Positions 44,769-53,733 of a DNA stretch of 64,000 nucleotides are shown piece after piece (positions within the stretch are counted from its first letter, which is position 1; the number at the start of each line of letters is the position of its first letter). Made by a program: the position numbers and the translations under genes. Under the pieces are notes generated by a model. That model made no database searches and was not told the DNA's origin. It worked only from the letters and a program-made list of their open reading frames with translations. Where the stretch lies: the NCBI RefSeq assembly GCF_020567705.1, contig NZ_JAJDJU010000001.1:186001-250000 (forward strand), written 5' to 3'. Source of the DNA: Acidocella sp. KAb 2-4. Its GTDB lineage: Bacteria; Pseudomonadota; Alphaproteobacteria; Acetobacterales; Acetobacteraceae.

Positions 44769-46067
44769 TCACAGCGTGGCGAACATGCCGATGCCCGCAA
44801 ATAGCATCACCGCCGTGCCGGCCCAGCCGAACAGCTTTTGCCAGGGCCCGATGCAAAATTGCCCCATGATGCGCGGGCTGCCCGCCAGCAGCACCATCAC
44901 CGCCATCAGCGGCACCGCGACGAGACCATTGATCACCGCGCTCCAAAATAACGCCTTGACCGGCGGCAGGCCAAAAAAGTTCAGCAGCGCCCCCACCAGC
45001 ACCGCCACTGTAATGGTGCCATAAAACGCCTTGGCGCGCTCGGCACGATACGCCAAGCCGACCGGCCAGCCAAAGGCCTCGCCCAGCGCATAGGCCGCCG
45101 AGCCCGCCAGCACCGGCAGCGCCAGTAGTCCGGTGCCGATGATGCCAAGCGCGAACAGGGTAAAGGCGAATTCGCCCGCCAGCGGCCGCAGCGCGTCGGC
45201 GGCCTGGGCGGAGGTCTGGATGTTGGTGATGCCGTGCACATTGAGAGTGGCGGCGGTGGTGAAGATGATGGCAAGCGAGATCAAATTGGAAAACGCCATG
45301 CCGATATACGTGTCGAGCCGGATGCGCCGCAATTCGCGCCGCGCTTGCTCTGGCGCCTCCAAGAGCGGCTTGGCGTCAGGGTCCTCGCGCTCATCCTCCA
45401 CCTCCTCGGCAGCCTGCCAGAAGAACAGATACGGGCTGATGGTGGTGCCGAACACGGCGACGACGACCGTGAAATAACCGCTGTTGAACTGGATATGCGG
45501 CAGCAGCACCTGCCCCGCCACGCGCCCCCACGGCACATGCACGACAAACACGGTGGCGACATAGGCGAACAGCGACAAGGTCAGCCATTTCAGCACGGCC
45601 ACATAGCGCACATAGCGCACATAGATTTCGAGCAGCACCGAGACGATGGCGAAACCCGCGATGCCCACCGGCATCGGCACCGGCACCAGCAGCCGGAGCG
45701 AGGCGGCCATCGCCCCGAGATCGGCGCCAATATTGATGGTGTTGGCGAGCAACAGCAGCGCCACGATCACGCCCAGCGTGCCGCGCGGCATGAAACGGCG
45801 CAGATTGCCCGCCAAGCCCAGCCCGGTCACCCGCCCGATCTCGGCGCTGATCTGCTGGATCGCGCACATCAGCGGATAGCCGATCAGCATCGTCCAGCCG
45901 ATGCCATAGCTGAATTGCGCCCCGGCCTGGGAATAGGTGGCGATGCCGCTGGGGTCGTCATCCGCCGCCCCGGTCACCAGCCCCGGCCCCAGGATCTGCC
46001 GCAAGCGCGGCCAAGTGGGCACGCCGGCGCCTTCGGCTTCCGGGCGCCCCGTTTCAGCTTCGGACAT
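44769..46067 (-). CDS. NRAMP-like divalent metal transporter with non-canonical site
   Basis: 432 residues, about eleven membrane helices. Segment one: GPGLVTGAADDDPSGIATYS (canonical NRAMP 'DPGN' is DPSG). Segment six: FGTTISPYLFFWQ (canonical 'MPHN' is SPYL). The metal-binding Met is thus missing and Asn is replaced. A cytoplasmic loop (about 232-262) is charged (EEVEDEREDPDAK). It probably moves a divalent ion with protons, but Mn/Fe selectivity should not be assumed. Proteins of this clade are often annotated simply as Nramp family. Confidence 0.8.
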   Translation of the reverse strand: MSEAETGRPEAEGAGVPTWPRLRQILGPGLVTGAADDDPSGIATYSQAGAQFSYGIGWTMLIGYPLMCAIQQISAEIGRVTGLGLAGNLRRFMPRGTLGVIVALLLLANTINIGADLGAMAASLRLLVPVPMPVGIAGFAIVSVLLEIYVRYVRYVAVLKWLTLSLFAYVATVFVVHVPWGRVAGQVLLPHIQFNSGYFTVVVAVFGTTISPYLFFWQAAEEVEDEREDPDAKPLLEAPEQARRELRRIRLDTYIGMAFSNLISLAIIFTTAATLNVHGITNIQTSAQAADALRPLAGEFAFTLFALGIIGTGLLALPVLAGSAAYALGEAFGWPVGLAYRAERAKAFYGTITVAVLVGALLNFFGLPPVKALFWSAVINGLVAVPLMAVMVLLAGSPRIMGQFCIGPWQKLFGWAGTAVMLFAGIGMFATL

Positions 46068-46142
46068 GAGGACGCCTCACTCTCGCTCGTTATGAAAGCA
46101 AGATGCCGAAGCGCCCACCCTCGCGCAAGCGAGGCCGCCTCG

Positions 46143-46484
46143 TTATAGCAATTCCTTCACCATCTCCGCCGGGCGGCATGCCTTCACCCCCTTGGGCGAA
46201 ACCACCACCGGGCGGTTGAGCAACACCGGATGCGCCGCGATGGCGTCGAGAATCGCCTCGTCACCGGCCTGTTTCAGCCCGAGTTCCTCAGCCAGCTTCT
46301 CCTTTTCGCGCAGCAGCCCGCGCGCCCCGCCCATCTGCCTGGCCAGCGCCGCCAGTTCAGCCCGGCTCGGCGGGGTTTTCAGATATTCCACGATCTCCGG
46401 CTCGATCCCGGCTTCGCGCAACAGCGCCAGCGTGCTCCGTGCCGTGCCGCAATTCGGGTTATAATAAATCTTATAATCAGACAC
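46143..46484 (-). CDS. arsC: ArsC-family arsenate reductase (glutaredoxin type)
   Basis: 113 residues. Active-site NPNCGTARSTLALL, with the CxxxR-like CGTAR of plasmid-type ArsC, then EYLKTPPSRAEL and the oxyanion-binding HPVLLNRPVVVSPKGVKACRP. It should reduce As(V) with glutathione/glutaredoxin. No arsR, arsB or acr3 is adjacent, so the activity may be accessory or the protein a YffB/Spx-like relative. Confidence 0.85.
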   Translation of the reverse strand: MSDYKIYYNPNCGTARSTLALLREAGIEPEIVEYLKTPPSRAELAALARQMGGARGLLREKEKLAEELGLKQAGDEAILDAIAAHPVLLNRPVVVSPKGVKACRPAEMVKELL

Positions 46485-46508
46485 TTGTACTACATTCCTC
46501 AGCCGCGA

Positions 46509-47402
46509 TCACTTATGGATCATGGTGCCGATGCCGCCCTCGGTGAACAGCTCCAGCAGCAGCGCATGCGGCACGGTGCCATCCAGAATGGTCGCGCCCT
46601 TCACCCCCTGGGTCACGGCCTCCATGCAGGTCTCGACCTTGGGGATCATGCCGCCTGAAATGGTGCCATCGGCGATCAGCTCATGCACCTGCGCGATGGT
46701 GAGGTCGGAGAGCAGGTTCTTGCTCTTGTCGAGCACGCCAGGCACGTCGGTGAGCATCAGCAGGCGCTGCGCGTTCAGCGCCCCGGCGATCGCCCCGGCC
46801 GCGGTGTCGGCGTTAATGTTATAGGTCTCGCCATTTTCGCCCATGCCGACCGGCGCGATCACGGGGATCAGCCCGGCGCCGGTCAGGGCATGGATCACCC
46901 GCGTATCGACAAAGGCCGGCTCGCCGACATGGCCGAGATCAAGCACGCGCTCAATGTTGGAATCCGGGTCCTTGTAGGTCCGGTGCAGCTTGCGCGCGCG
47001 GATCAGCCCGCCATCCTTGCCCGAGATGCCAACGGCCAGCGCACCGGCGCGGTTGATGAGCCCGGCGACCTGCTTATTCACCTGCCCGGCCAGCACCATC
47101 TCGACAACTTCGACCATCGCCTCATCGGTAACGCGCAGGCCGTGGACAAAATTGCTCTGGATATTCAGGCGCTTGAGCATGGCGTTGATTTGCGGCCCGC
47201 CGCCATGCACCACCACCGGGTTGATACCGACCTGCTTGAGCAGCGCGATGTCGCGCCCAAACTCATTGGCCAGGCTGCCTTCCATCGCGTGCCCGCCATA
47301 TTTCACCACGATGGTCGCCCCGGCATAGCGGCGCAGATAGGGCAGCGCGCGCGCGACGATATGCGCCTCCTGCGCGGCGGTGGTCATGGCGTCTTCAGTC
47401 AT
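46509..47402 (-). CDS. argB: Acetylglutamate kinase
   Basis: Second step of arginine synthesis. 297 residues of the amino-acid kinase fold: [90 protein letters not shown]. An N-terminal helix of about 25 residues precedes the core, as in arginine-sensitive enzymes, so feedback inhibition by arginine is likely. Its start overlaps the engB stop (ATGA). Confidence 0.97.
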   Translation of the reverse strand: MTEDAMTTAAQEAHIVARALPYLRRYAGATIVVKYGGHAMEGSLANEFGRDIALLKQVGINPVVVHGGGPQINAMLKRLNIQSNFVHGLRVTDEAMVEVVEMVLAGQVNKQVAGLINRAGALAVGISGKDGGLIRARKLHRTYKDPDSNIERVLDLGHVGEPAFVDTRVIHALTGAGLIPVIAPVGMGENGETYNINADTAAGAIAGALNAQRLLMLTDVPGVLDKSKNLLSDLTIAQVHELIADGTISGGMIPKVETCMEAVTQGVKGATILDGTVPHALLLELFTEGGIGTMIHK

Positions 47403-48094
47403 GTCTCGCTCCCCTGCTGCAAAAACCCGGCGATGGTGGCGCGCAGCTCCTCGATCCCCGCGCTCGTCTCACTAGACGTGGTGAAAATGCTGTTCAATGC
47501 CGCCGGATGCTTCTTCACCAGCGCCATTACCTCGTCCTGCTTGCGCTTCAGCGCCCCGGGCTTCACCGCGTCGGCCTTGGTCAGCACGACCTGGAACGCC
47601 ACCGCCGACTGGTCGAGCAGCTCCATCACCGTCTCGTCGGAGACTTTCACCTCCACACGCGAATCGAGCAGCAGCAGCACGCGGCGCAGATTCGGCCGCC
47701 CGCGCAGATAGTCGAGCATCAGCCCCTGCCAGTCGCGCTTGATCTCCTTCGGCGCCTCGGCATAGCCGTAGCCCGGCATGTCCACGAGCACGATGGGCCC
47801 GGCGGCGCAGCGGAAGAAGTTGAGCTGGCGCGTGCGCCCGGGCTGGTGCGACACGCGCGCCAGCGCCTTGCGCCCGGTGAGCGCGTTCAGCAGCGAGGAT
47901 TTACCCACATTCGAACGGCCAGCGAAGGCGACCTCCACCCCCACCGGCGGCGGCAGGGTTTGCAGCGTCTGCGCGGCGTAAAAAAACTCGCAGCCCGAGG
48001 CGAAGAGCTTGCGCCCCGCCTCGATCTGCGCGGGGGTCAGCTCTTCGCCGAAACCGCCCGCGGCTGCGCCGCCGTCTGGCGCATGATCAGCCAT
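47399..48094 (-). CDS. engB: Ribosome biogenesis GTPase EngB/YihA/YsxC
   Basis: Essential GTPase needed for 50S assembly in other bacteria. 231 residues with [16 protein letters not shown] (G1), [10 protein letters not shown] (G2), [15 protein letters not shown] (G3), VLTKADAV (G4, here TKAD) and [10 protein letters not shown] (G5). The first 40 residues are Gly/Ala-rich. Starts at 48094 or 48124 are both possible; either overlaps the 3' end of yidC by at least 58 bases in another frame. Confidence 0.93.
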   Translation of the reverse strand: MADHAPDGGAAAGGFGEELTPAQIEAGRKLFASGCEFFYAAQTLQTLPPPVGVEVAFAGRSNVGKSSLLNALTGRKALARVSHQPGRTRQLNFFRCAAGPIVLVDMPGYGYAEAPKEIKRDWQGLMLDYLRGRPNLRRVLLLLDSRVEVKVSDETVMELLDQSAVAFQVVLTKADAVKPGALKRKQDEVMALVKKHPAALNSIFTTSSETSAGIEELRATIAGFLQQGSET

Positions 48095-49764
48095 TGTTGC
48101 CCCACGGAAAGAAGGTTGTTCCATGCCCAGTAGAGGACCAGCCCGGACGGCGAGCCCGCCAGCATGAAAGTGAAGATAACCGGCATCAGCTGGAACATCC
48201 GCGCCTGGGTCGGATCGGCCGGGGCTGGGTTCAGCTTCTGCTGCAGGAACATGGTCAGGCCCATGATCAGCGGCAGCGCGCCGAGATGCAGCGGCGCGTA
48301 GATCGCCGTCGGGTCGAAAGGCAGCAGGCCAAACAGGTTGAACAGATTGGTCGGGTCCGGCGCCGAGAGGTCGTGGATCCAGCCATAGAACGGCGCCTGG
48401 CGCATCTCGATGGTGATGAAGATCACCTTATACAGCGAGAAGAACACCGGGATCTGCAGCAGCATCGGCAAGCAGCCCGAGGCCGGGTTGATCTTCTCGG
48501 TCTTATACAGCTCCATCGTCGCCTGCTGGAGCTTGGCCGCGTCATCCTTGAACTGCTCGCGCAGCGCCTGCACCTTCGGCTGAATCAGCCGCATCTTGCC
48601 CATCGAGCGATAGGAGTAGCTGGCCAGCGGGAAGAACAGCAGCTTGATGCCGACCGTGAACACGATGATCGCGAGACCGAAATTGCCGAGCAGCGAGTTC
48701 AACCAGTCGAGCGCGAAGAAGATCGGCTTGGTCAGGAAGTACAGCATGCCGAAATCCACAGCCTTGTAGAAATTCGGGATGTGATACTGACTCTGATAGG
48801 CGTCCAGGATCTTCACCACCTTGGCGCCGGTGAAGACATGGCTGGTGAAGCTGGCTGCCCCGCCCGGCGCGGCCGTGACCGGCGTGGCGGTGATGAACGA
48901 GGTCTCATAGGCGCTGCCGTCGCCATCCGTCACCGTGCCGTAGCTCATGCTGCCGGTCATCTTGGCGGATTGGTCGGGAGCCACGGCGGCCAGCCAGTAT
49001 TTGTCGGTAATACCGACCCAGCCGCCGGGGGCGGTTTCGGTATAAGCAACGCCGCCGGGCGCCTTGGCGCCATCGGATTTCAGAGTGGCGTAGGATTCCT
49101 GCTTCAACGTGCCGTTGAACACGCCGAGCGGCCCGTCGAACAGCACCCAGCTGCTCTGCTCCTTGGGCTTATAGTCACGCACCACGCGCGACCACGGATA
49201 GAGCTGCACCGGCGCGGCCCCGTGGTTGAGCACATTCTGCGTGACCGTGAACATGTATTTGTCGTCAACGGCGAGCTGGAGCTGGAAGGTCAGGCCCTGG
49301 CCGTTATCCCATGACAGCGTGACCGGGCTTTGCGGCGTCAGCGCGCCCGCGCTGGCCGACCACACAGTGGTGTCATCAGGCACCTTCACCCCGGCGGGGG
49401 CGGTCCAGCCGAACTGCACATAGTTCGGCGTGGCGGTACCGCGCCGGCCCATGATCTGCACCAGCGGCGAATCCGGCGCGGTGGTCTCGTGATATTGCTT
49501 CAGCACCACATCGTCGAACACTGCCCCGGTCAGCCCGATGCTGCCTTGCATCAGCGGCGTCTCCACGCTCAAGCGCGGCCCTGGCGCGGGCGCGGCCTGG
49601 GGCTGCGCGGCGGCGGCGGGCGAGCCGCCCGGCGCCTGCACCTGGGTTTGCGCCTGGGTTTGCGCCGGCGGCGGGTGGGGCAGGAACTTGTCCTGAATGA
49701 AGGTGAACACCAGCACGATGACCAGCGACACGGAAAGGGCGAGCAGCAGACGCTTCTGATCCAT
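48037..49764 (-). CDS. yidC: Membrane protein insertase YidC
   Basis: Inserts and folds inner-membrane proteins, alone or with SecYEG. 575 residues: an N-terminal anchor (LLLALSVSLVIVLVFTFIQ), a Pro/Ala/Gln linker, a large periplasmic beta domain (about 75-345), then the conserved five-helix core (LNSLLGNFGLAIIVFTVGIK, PASGCLPMLLQIPVFFSLYK, GSPSGLVLYWAWNNLLSVGQ) with the cytoplasmic coiled-coil loop between helices. Start at 49764 at the anchor; upstream frame is shadow. Part of the rpmH-rnpA-yidD-yidC operon. Confidence 0.97.
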   Translation of the reverse strand: MDQKRLLLALSVSLVIVLVFTFIQDKFLPHPPPAQTQAQTQVQAPGGSPAAAAQPQAAPAPGPRLSVETPLMQGSIGLTGAVFDDVVLKQYHETTAPDSPLVQIMGRRGTATPNYVQFGWTAPAGVKVPDDTTVWSASAGALTPQSPVTLSWDNGQGLTFQLQLAVDDKYMFTVTQNVLNHGAAPVQLYPWSRVVRDYKPKEQSSWVLFDGPLGVFNGTLKQESYATLKSDGAKAPGGVAYTETAPGGWVGITDKYWLAAVAPDQSAKMTGSMSYGTVTDGDGSAYETSFITATPVTAAPGGAASFTSHVFTGAKVVKILDAYQSQYHIPNFYKAVDFGMLYFLTKPIFFALDWLNSLLGNFGLAIIVFTVGIKLLFFPLASYSYRSMGKMRLIQPKVQALREQFKDDAAKLQQATMELYKTEKINPASGCLPMLLQIPVFFSLYKVIFITIEMRQAPFYGWIHDLSAPDPTNLFNLFGLLPFDPTAIYAPLHLGALPLIMGLTMFLQQKLNPAPADPTQARMFQLMPVIFTFMLAGSPSGLVLYWAWNNLLSVGQQWLIMRQTAAQPRAVSAKS

Positions 49765-49771
49765 GGGGCTT

Positions 49772-50008
49772 TCAGGAGTCCTTGTGGGAGGGAGGAACCG
49801 GGTCGTAACCACCGGGATTCCAGGGATGGCAGCGCAGGATCCGCCGCGCCGCGAGCGCGCCGCCCTTGCCCGCGCCATGCACGCGGATGGCCTCACGCGC
49901 ATAGGCGCTGCAGGAGGGAAAGAACCGGCAATTCGCGCCAATCACGGGCCGCAGGGTCAGCTCATAAACGCGGATCGCGCCCGAGAGCATATACGCCGCG
50001 GGGCTCAT
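49772..50008 (-). CDS. yidD: Membrane protein insertion efficiency factor YidD
   Basis: 78 residues. Matches the HlyA-like/UPF0161 family: [23 protein letters not shown] interrupted only by normal variation, then [18 protein letters not shown]. The conserved cysteines and the C-terminal 'HPW-x-x-GGxDPVP' are intact. The start overlaps the rnpA stop (ATGA); yidC begins seven bases after its stop. Confidence 0.95.
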   Translation of the reverse strand: MSPAAYMLSGAIRVYELTLRPVIGANCRFFPSCSAYAREAIRVHGAGKGGALAARRILRCHPWNPGGYDPVPPSHKDS

Positions 50009-50349
50009 GCCAGCGCCTCGTCCACGGCCTTGGCCAGATTGCGACGCAGCGTGGCGAAGGGAACGCCACCGGTCTCGCGCCGGGCGATCAGCACCAGCTC
50101 CACGCCGGGCAGGTCGCGCCCGGCCAGAGTCAAGCGCGCCGCCTCCCGCAACCTGCGCTTGGCGCGGTTGCGGGCGACGGCGTTGCCGATTTTCTTGGTC
50201 GCGGTGAAGCCGAGGCGCAGTTCCGGGGCTTCGGTCTCACGCAACGCCTGCATGACAAAGCCGGGCTTGGCGATCTTCCGCCCGCGCGAGGCGAGGCGAA
50301 GAAAATCAGCCCGTTTTTTCAAGCGTTTCGGTGGTGACAGCCGAGCCAT
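50005..50349 (-). CDS. rnpA: Ribonuclease P protein component
   Basis: Protein subunit of RNase P, which trims tRNA 5' ends. 114 residues: [40 protein letters not shown] (the RNR signature region) and LREAARL. AGGAG eight bases before the ATG at 50349. It sits 28 bases after rpmH, the classical pairing. Confidence 0.95.
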   Translation of the reverse strand: MARLSPPKRLKKRADFLRLASRGRKIAKPGFVMQALRETEAPELRLGFTATKKIGNAVARNRAKRRLREAARLTLAGRDLPGVELVLIARRETGGVPFATLRRNLAKAVDEALA

Positions 50350-50377
50350 GCCGGGCTCCTGGCGCGGCCGCGCCGGA

Positions 50378-50512
50378 TCAGGCGGAAAGCTTGGCGCGGC
50401 CCTTGGCGCGGCGGTTGGCGAGAACCTTGCGGCCGCCAACGGTCGCCATGCGGGCGCGGAACCCATGCCGGCGCTTGCGGACGAGTTTGGAAGGTTGATA
50501 GGTCCGTTTCAC
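50378..50512 (-). CDS. rpmH: 50S ribosomal protein L34
   Basis: 44 residues, all basic: begins [20 protein letters not shown] and continues [19 protein letters not shown], the near-invariant L34 sequence. It starts with GTG (50512) preceded by GGAG nine bases upstream. First gene of the rpmH-rnpA-yidD-yidC-engB-argB run; the promoter is at 50583-50612. Confidence 0.98.
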   Translation of the reverse strand: MKRTYQPSKLVRKRRHGFRARMATVGGRKVLANRRAKGRAKLSA

Positions 50513-50582
50513 GGTATTCTACTCCGGCGAAAGACATAAATAAGGTAAGCGCCAGACCGTCCCCGGCCAAGCGTGATGGCGC

Positions 50583-50612
50583 GGTATAGGCATCCTCGCC
50601 CGTTGCCGTCAA
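50583..50612 (-). promoter_or_regulatory. Promoter of the rpmH operon
   Basis: Minus strand: TTGACG (50607-50612, five of six), an 18-base spacer, TATACC (50583-50588, four of six). The leader to the rpmH GTG would be about 65 bases. Confidence 0.5.
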
Positions 50613-50664
50613 TGTGGCGCAGTTGCGCGCGCTGGCGGAACACGCCACAAGGAAAACAAAAATC

Positions 50665-51597
50665 ATGCTGAAATTTTCTCCCACACGTCCCCGGAACTGT
50701 CTGGCCCTGCAGGGCGGCGGCGCGCATGGCGCCTTCACTTGGGGCGTGCTCGACCGCCTGTTTGAGGACGGGATGGAGATCTCGGCCATCACCGGCGTCT
50801 CCTCGGGCGCGATGAACGCGGCCATGGCCGTGCAGGGCTACGTGAAGGGCGGGCCCGAGGGCGCGCGCGCCGCCCTGCGCCAGCTCTGGACCCGCGTGGG
50901 CGAGGCCAACATCTTCAGCACCATCGCCGCCACGCCAATGGATTGGCTCTGGGGCTGGGACAAGGGGCTGGAACTCGGTAACGAGCTGGCCTGGACCGGG
51001 CTGACCAGCGTGCTGCGCCTGCTCAACCCCGGCCAACTCAACCCGCTCGGGCAAAACCCTCTGGCGCCGCTGATGAAGGAGCTGCTGGACAAGGATGCCA
51101 TCCGCTCTCCCGGCGCCCCGCGGCTTTATGTCGGCGCCACCGATGTCGAATCCGGCACCGGGGCCGTGTTCAGCAACGCCGAAATCGGCGTGCGCCACCT
51201 GCTCGCCTCGGCCTGCCTGCCGATGATCTTCCCCGCCATCGAGATCAAGGGGCGGCATTATTGGGATGGCGGCTATTCCTGCAACCCGCCGCTCGCCCCG
51301 GTGCTCAGCCCGCGGCCCGAGCGTCTGATCCTGGTGCGCGCGCAGCCGCGCAGCCGCAAGGGCGTGCCCAACTCCACCGCCGATATCGTGCACCGCCTGC
51401 ACGAAATTGCATTCCAGGCGCCGCTGGACGCCGAGCTGGCCCTGCTCCCGCGCGGCGTCCAGCTGCTCGACATCTCGGCCGACGAGGCACTGGCCAAACA
51501 CCCGCTCACCTCGAAGATGAACACCGAGAAGGGCTTCCTCGACAACCTGTTCGCGGCCGGACGCAAGGCGGCGGAGACCGCCCTTCACGAAGCATGA
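50665..51597 (+). CDS. Patatin-like phospholipase
   Basis: 310 residues. N-terminal oxyanion loop LALQGGGAHGAFTWGVLDRL, nucleophile elbow GVSSGAMNAAM (G-x-S-x-G), and the catalytic Asp in YWDGGYSCNPPL (D-G-G), so the Ser-Asp dyad is complete. A Trp-rich insert (TPMDWLWGWDKGLELGNELA) lies between. Acts on membrane or storage lipids; the substrate is unknown. AAGGA about ten bases before the ATG. The stop overlaps the histidine kinase start by ATGA. Confidence 0.9.
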   Translation: MLKFSPTRPRNCLALQGGGAHGAFTWGVLDRLFEDGMEISAITGVSSGAMNAAMAVQGYVKGGPEGARAALRQLWTRVGEANIFSTIAATPMDWLWGWDKGLELGNELAWTGLTSVLRLLNPGQLNPLGQNPLAPLMKELLDKDAIRSPGAPRLYVGATDVESGTGAVFSNAEIGVRHLLASACLPMIFPAIEIKGRHYWDGGYSCNPPLAPVLSPRPERLILVRAQPRSRKGVPNSTADIVHRLHEIAFQAPLDAELALLPRGVQLLDISADEALAKHPLTSKMNTEKGFLDNLFAAGRKAAETALHEA

Positions 51598-53015
51598 ACC
51601 CGCTGAGCCGCGCCACCCGTCCGCGCTTCGAGCTGTTTGGCGACACGCTGTCGGGCCGGGTGCTGTGGCTCACCGTGGCCATCATCCTGGCGATCGAGCT
51701 GGTGGTCATGCTCCCGGGCCTGGGGCGCGAGCGCCAGCTTTGGCTGTGGGACCGCGCGACGCATGCGGATCTGATGTTTTCGCCGCTGGAACGCGCCGGC
51801 GTGCCGCTGCCGCCCGGCGTGGTGGAGCAGATGCTGAGCCTCTCGGGCATCGACCAACTGGTTCTGCAACTCCCCGGCCAACCGCCGCTGGTGCTTCGCA
51901 CCAGCCAAGAGCCGCCTCCGCTCAACTCTCTGGTCAGCCTGGGGCAGGAAACGCTCTGGCTCAGCACTTGGCGGGCCTGCCTTCATCTACTCGGCTTTGG
52001 CGGCACCGAAATGCAGCTCAGCGCCTCCTCGCCCACCGGTGACGCCGCGCAGCTGCAAATCACATTCAACGAATCGCCGCTCGACGCCGATCTGCGCGGC
52101 TATGCCCGGCGCACCTTCACCCTCACCGTTATCGTCGCGCTGATCACCGGCCTCCTGGTGTTCGCGCTGCTCGACCGTATGCTGGTCCGCCCGATGCGGA
52201 TCATCACCACCAGCATCATCAATTTCCGCGAAGACCCGGAGCAGGAGAGCGAGAGCGACCTTGCCTGGCTCGCGGCGCGGCCCGAGGATGAAATCTCGGG
52301 CGCGGCGCGGGAACTGAAATCGATGCAGGACGAGATGCGCGCGGCGCTGTGGCGCAATGCCCGCCTCGCCGCCGTGGGCACCGCGGTCGCCAAGATCAGC
52401 CATGATCTGCGTAACATCCTCAGCTCCGCCCTGCTCGTCTCCGACCGGCTGGAAGGCGCGAGCGACCCTGCCATCCAGCGCGCCGCCCATACGCTGGTGA
52501 GCGCGGTGGAGCGCGCGGCCCAGCTGGTCACGCGCACGGTCGATTTCGCGCGCGAAGGTCCGCCTCCGGTCGTTCGTTCGGCGGTGCCGCTTTTCGAGGT
52601 GGTGGAGGAAGCGGCGCTGGTCGTCCGCCCCGTGGATGCCGCCATCGCCATCCGCAACGAGGTGCCCGAGGCGCTGGTGCTGCCGCTCGACCGCGCGCAG
52701 ATCTATCGTGTGCTGGTCAACCTGATGCGCAATGCCGCCGAGGCCGGGGCCAGGACCATCGATGTGACCACCGAGACCAAGGGCGGGCTCACCCGCATGC
52801 GCGTGGCCGATAATGGCCCCGGCCTGCCCCTACGCGTGCAGGACCGGCTGTTCAAGCCCTTCACCAGCTCCGGGCGCTATGGCGGCACCGGGCTGGGGCT
52901 GGCCATCGCGCGCGACCTGATCCGCGCCCATGGCGGCGATCTGGTGCTGGAGGAAACCGGCCCGCGCGGCACGGTGTTCGGCATGGATCTGCCGGTGAGC
53001 GACACGCCCGTCTGA
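51594..53015 (+). CDS. Sensor histidine kinase with periplasmic sensor domain
   Basis: 473 residues. Membrane helix about 22-43 (VLWLTVAIILAIELVVML), a periplasmic domain about 44-172, helix about 174-194, HAMP linker about 195-250, then a DHp helix with the phospho-acceptor His at about 270 (AKISHDLRNILSSALLVSDR) and an ATPase domain (NLMRNAAEAGA, DNGPGLPLRV, GGTGLGLAIARDLI). Coupled to the patatin gene (ATGA). No response regulator is adjacent. Confidence 0.88.
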   Translation: MNPLSRATRPRFELFGDTLSGRVLWLTVAIILAIELVVMLPGLGRERQLWLWDRATHADLMFSPLERAGVPLPPGVVEQMLSLSGIDQLVLQLPGQPPLVLRTSQEPPPLNSLVSLGQETLWLSTWRACLHLLGFGGTEMQLSASSPTGDAAQLQITFNESPLDADLRGYARRTFTLTVIVALITGLLVFALLDRMLVRPMRIITTSIINFREDPEQESESDLAWLAARPEDEISGAARELKSMQDEMRAALWRNARLAAVGTAVAKISHDLRNILSSALLVSDRLEGASDPAIQRAAHTLVSAVERAAQLVTRTVDFAREGPPPVVRSAVPLFEVVEEAALVVRPVDAAIAIRNEVPEALVLPLDRAQIYRVLVNLMRNAAEAGARTIDVTTETKGGLTRMRVADNGPGLPLRVQDRLFKPFTSSGRYGGTGLGLAIARDLIRAHGGDLVLEETGPRGTVFGMDLPVSDTPV

Positions 53016-53059
53016 GCGGCGCTCCGGGCATGGTGCGGCTTTGCCGCCAACGGCGCAAA

Positions 53060-53080
53060 ATGATGAAAATATTTCGTCAT
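53060..53080. promoter_or_regulatory. 21-base dyad upstream of the siroheme/cysH genes
   Basis: ATGATGAAA, a three-base centre, TTTCGTCAT: arms match at eight of nine positions. It lies in a locally AT-rich gap about 80 bases before the precorrin-2 dehydrogenase gene. A sulfur-responsive regulator (CysB-like or other) is a reasonable but untested guess. Confidence 0.4.
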
Positions 53081-53157
53081 AACCGCTAAAAGGCGAACAA
53101 CAACCTTATTTTTCCGCTCCCATTGCAAGCTGAAAAAAAATACTCTTCTAGAGTGCC

Positions 53158-53730
53158 ATGATCCCCGTGGCTCTCTCACCCGACCGTTTGCGTCTCGGCC
53201 TCGCCGGAACCGGCCCGGCCGCGTTGCGCCGGCTGCGCGCCCTGCGTGAGGCTGGGGCGGCGCCGCTGGTGTTTTCGCCCGCCCCAGATGCCGCGCTGAC
53301 CGCCGAGGCCGGGGCCAGCCTGCGCGTCGCCCTGCCGGACGAAGCGGCGCTGGGGGAATTGCACCTGCTCTGGATCGCCGGCCTGCCATCCGAGGTGTTC
53401 GCCCCGCTGGCCGCCGCGGCGCGGCGCCTGCGTGTGCTGGTCAATGTCGAGGATGAGCCGCAGCATTGCGATTTCCACGCCGTCGCCGAGATCCGCCGTG
53501 GCGACCTGCTGCTCACAATCTCCACCGGCGGCGCCGCGCCAGGCCTCGCGGGCACCATCCGCCGCCATCTGGAGGGCTGCTTCCCCGCCGCCTGGGCCGG
53601 GCATGTGCGCGAGGCCGCCGCGCTGCGCCAAACCTGCCGGGCGGAGGGCGCCTCAATGCCCGAAACCGCCCGGCGCATCGCGCGCCTGGCCGATGACGCC
53701 TGTTGGTTCACCTGCCCGAAACCGGATTAA
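53158..53730 (+). CDS. Precorrin-2 dehydrogenase/sirohydrochlorin ferrochelatase-like protein (siroheme synthesis)
   Basis: 190 residues, corresponding to the N-terminal half of CysG (Met8p-like). N-terminal nucleotide fold GLAGTGPAALRRLRALREAG, lacking the usual G-G-G-x-V-A-x-R-K pattern, then LVNVEDEPQHCDFHAVAEIR and LLTISTGGAAPGLAGTIRRH, which match the 'N-x-x-D-x-P-x-x-C-d-F' and 'S-T-x-G-x-x-P' blocks of the family. It should supply siroheme for sulfite reductase. cysH follows three bases after the stop. No methyltransferase half. Confidence 0.8.
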   Translation: MIPVALSPDRLRLGLAGTGPAALRRLRALREAGAAPLVFSPAPDAALTAEAGASLRVALPDEAALGELHLLWIAGLPSEVFAPLAAAARRLRVLVNVEDEPQHCDFHAVAEIRRGDLLLTISTGGAAPGLAGTIRRHLEGCFPAAWAGHVREAAALRQTCRAEGASMPETARRIARLADDACWFTCPKPD

Positions 53731-53733
53731 CCC

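Noticed and set aside
53028-53052. GCGGC-TTT-GCCGC stem after the kinase gene as a terminator
   Set aside because: No T-run follows and the stem is short; it could be chance in GC-rich DNA.
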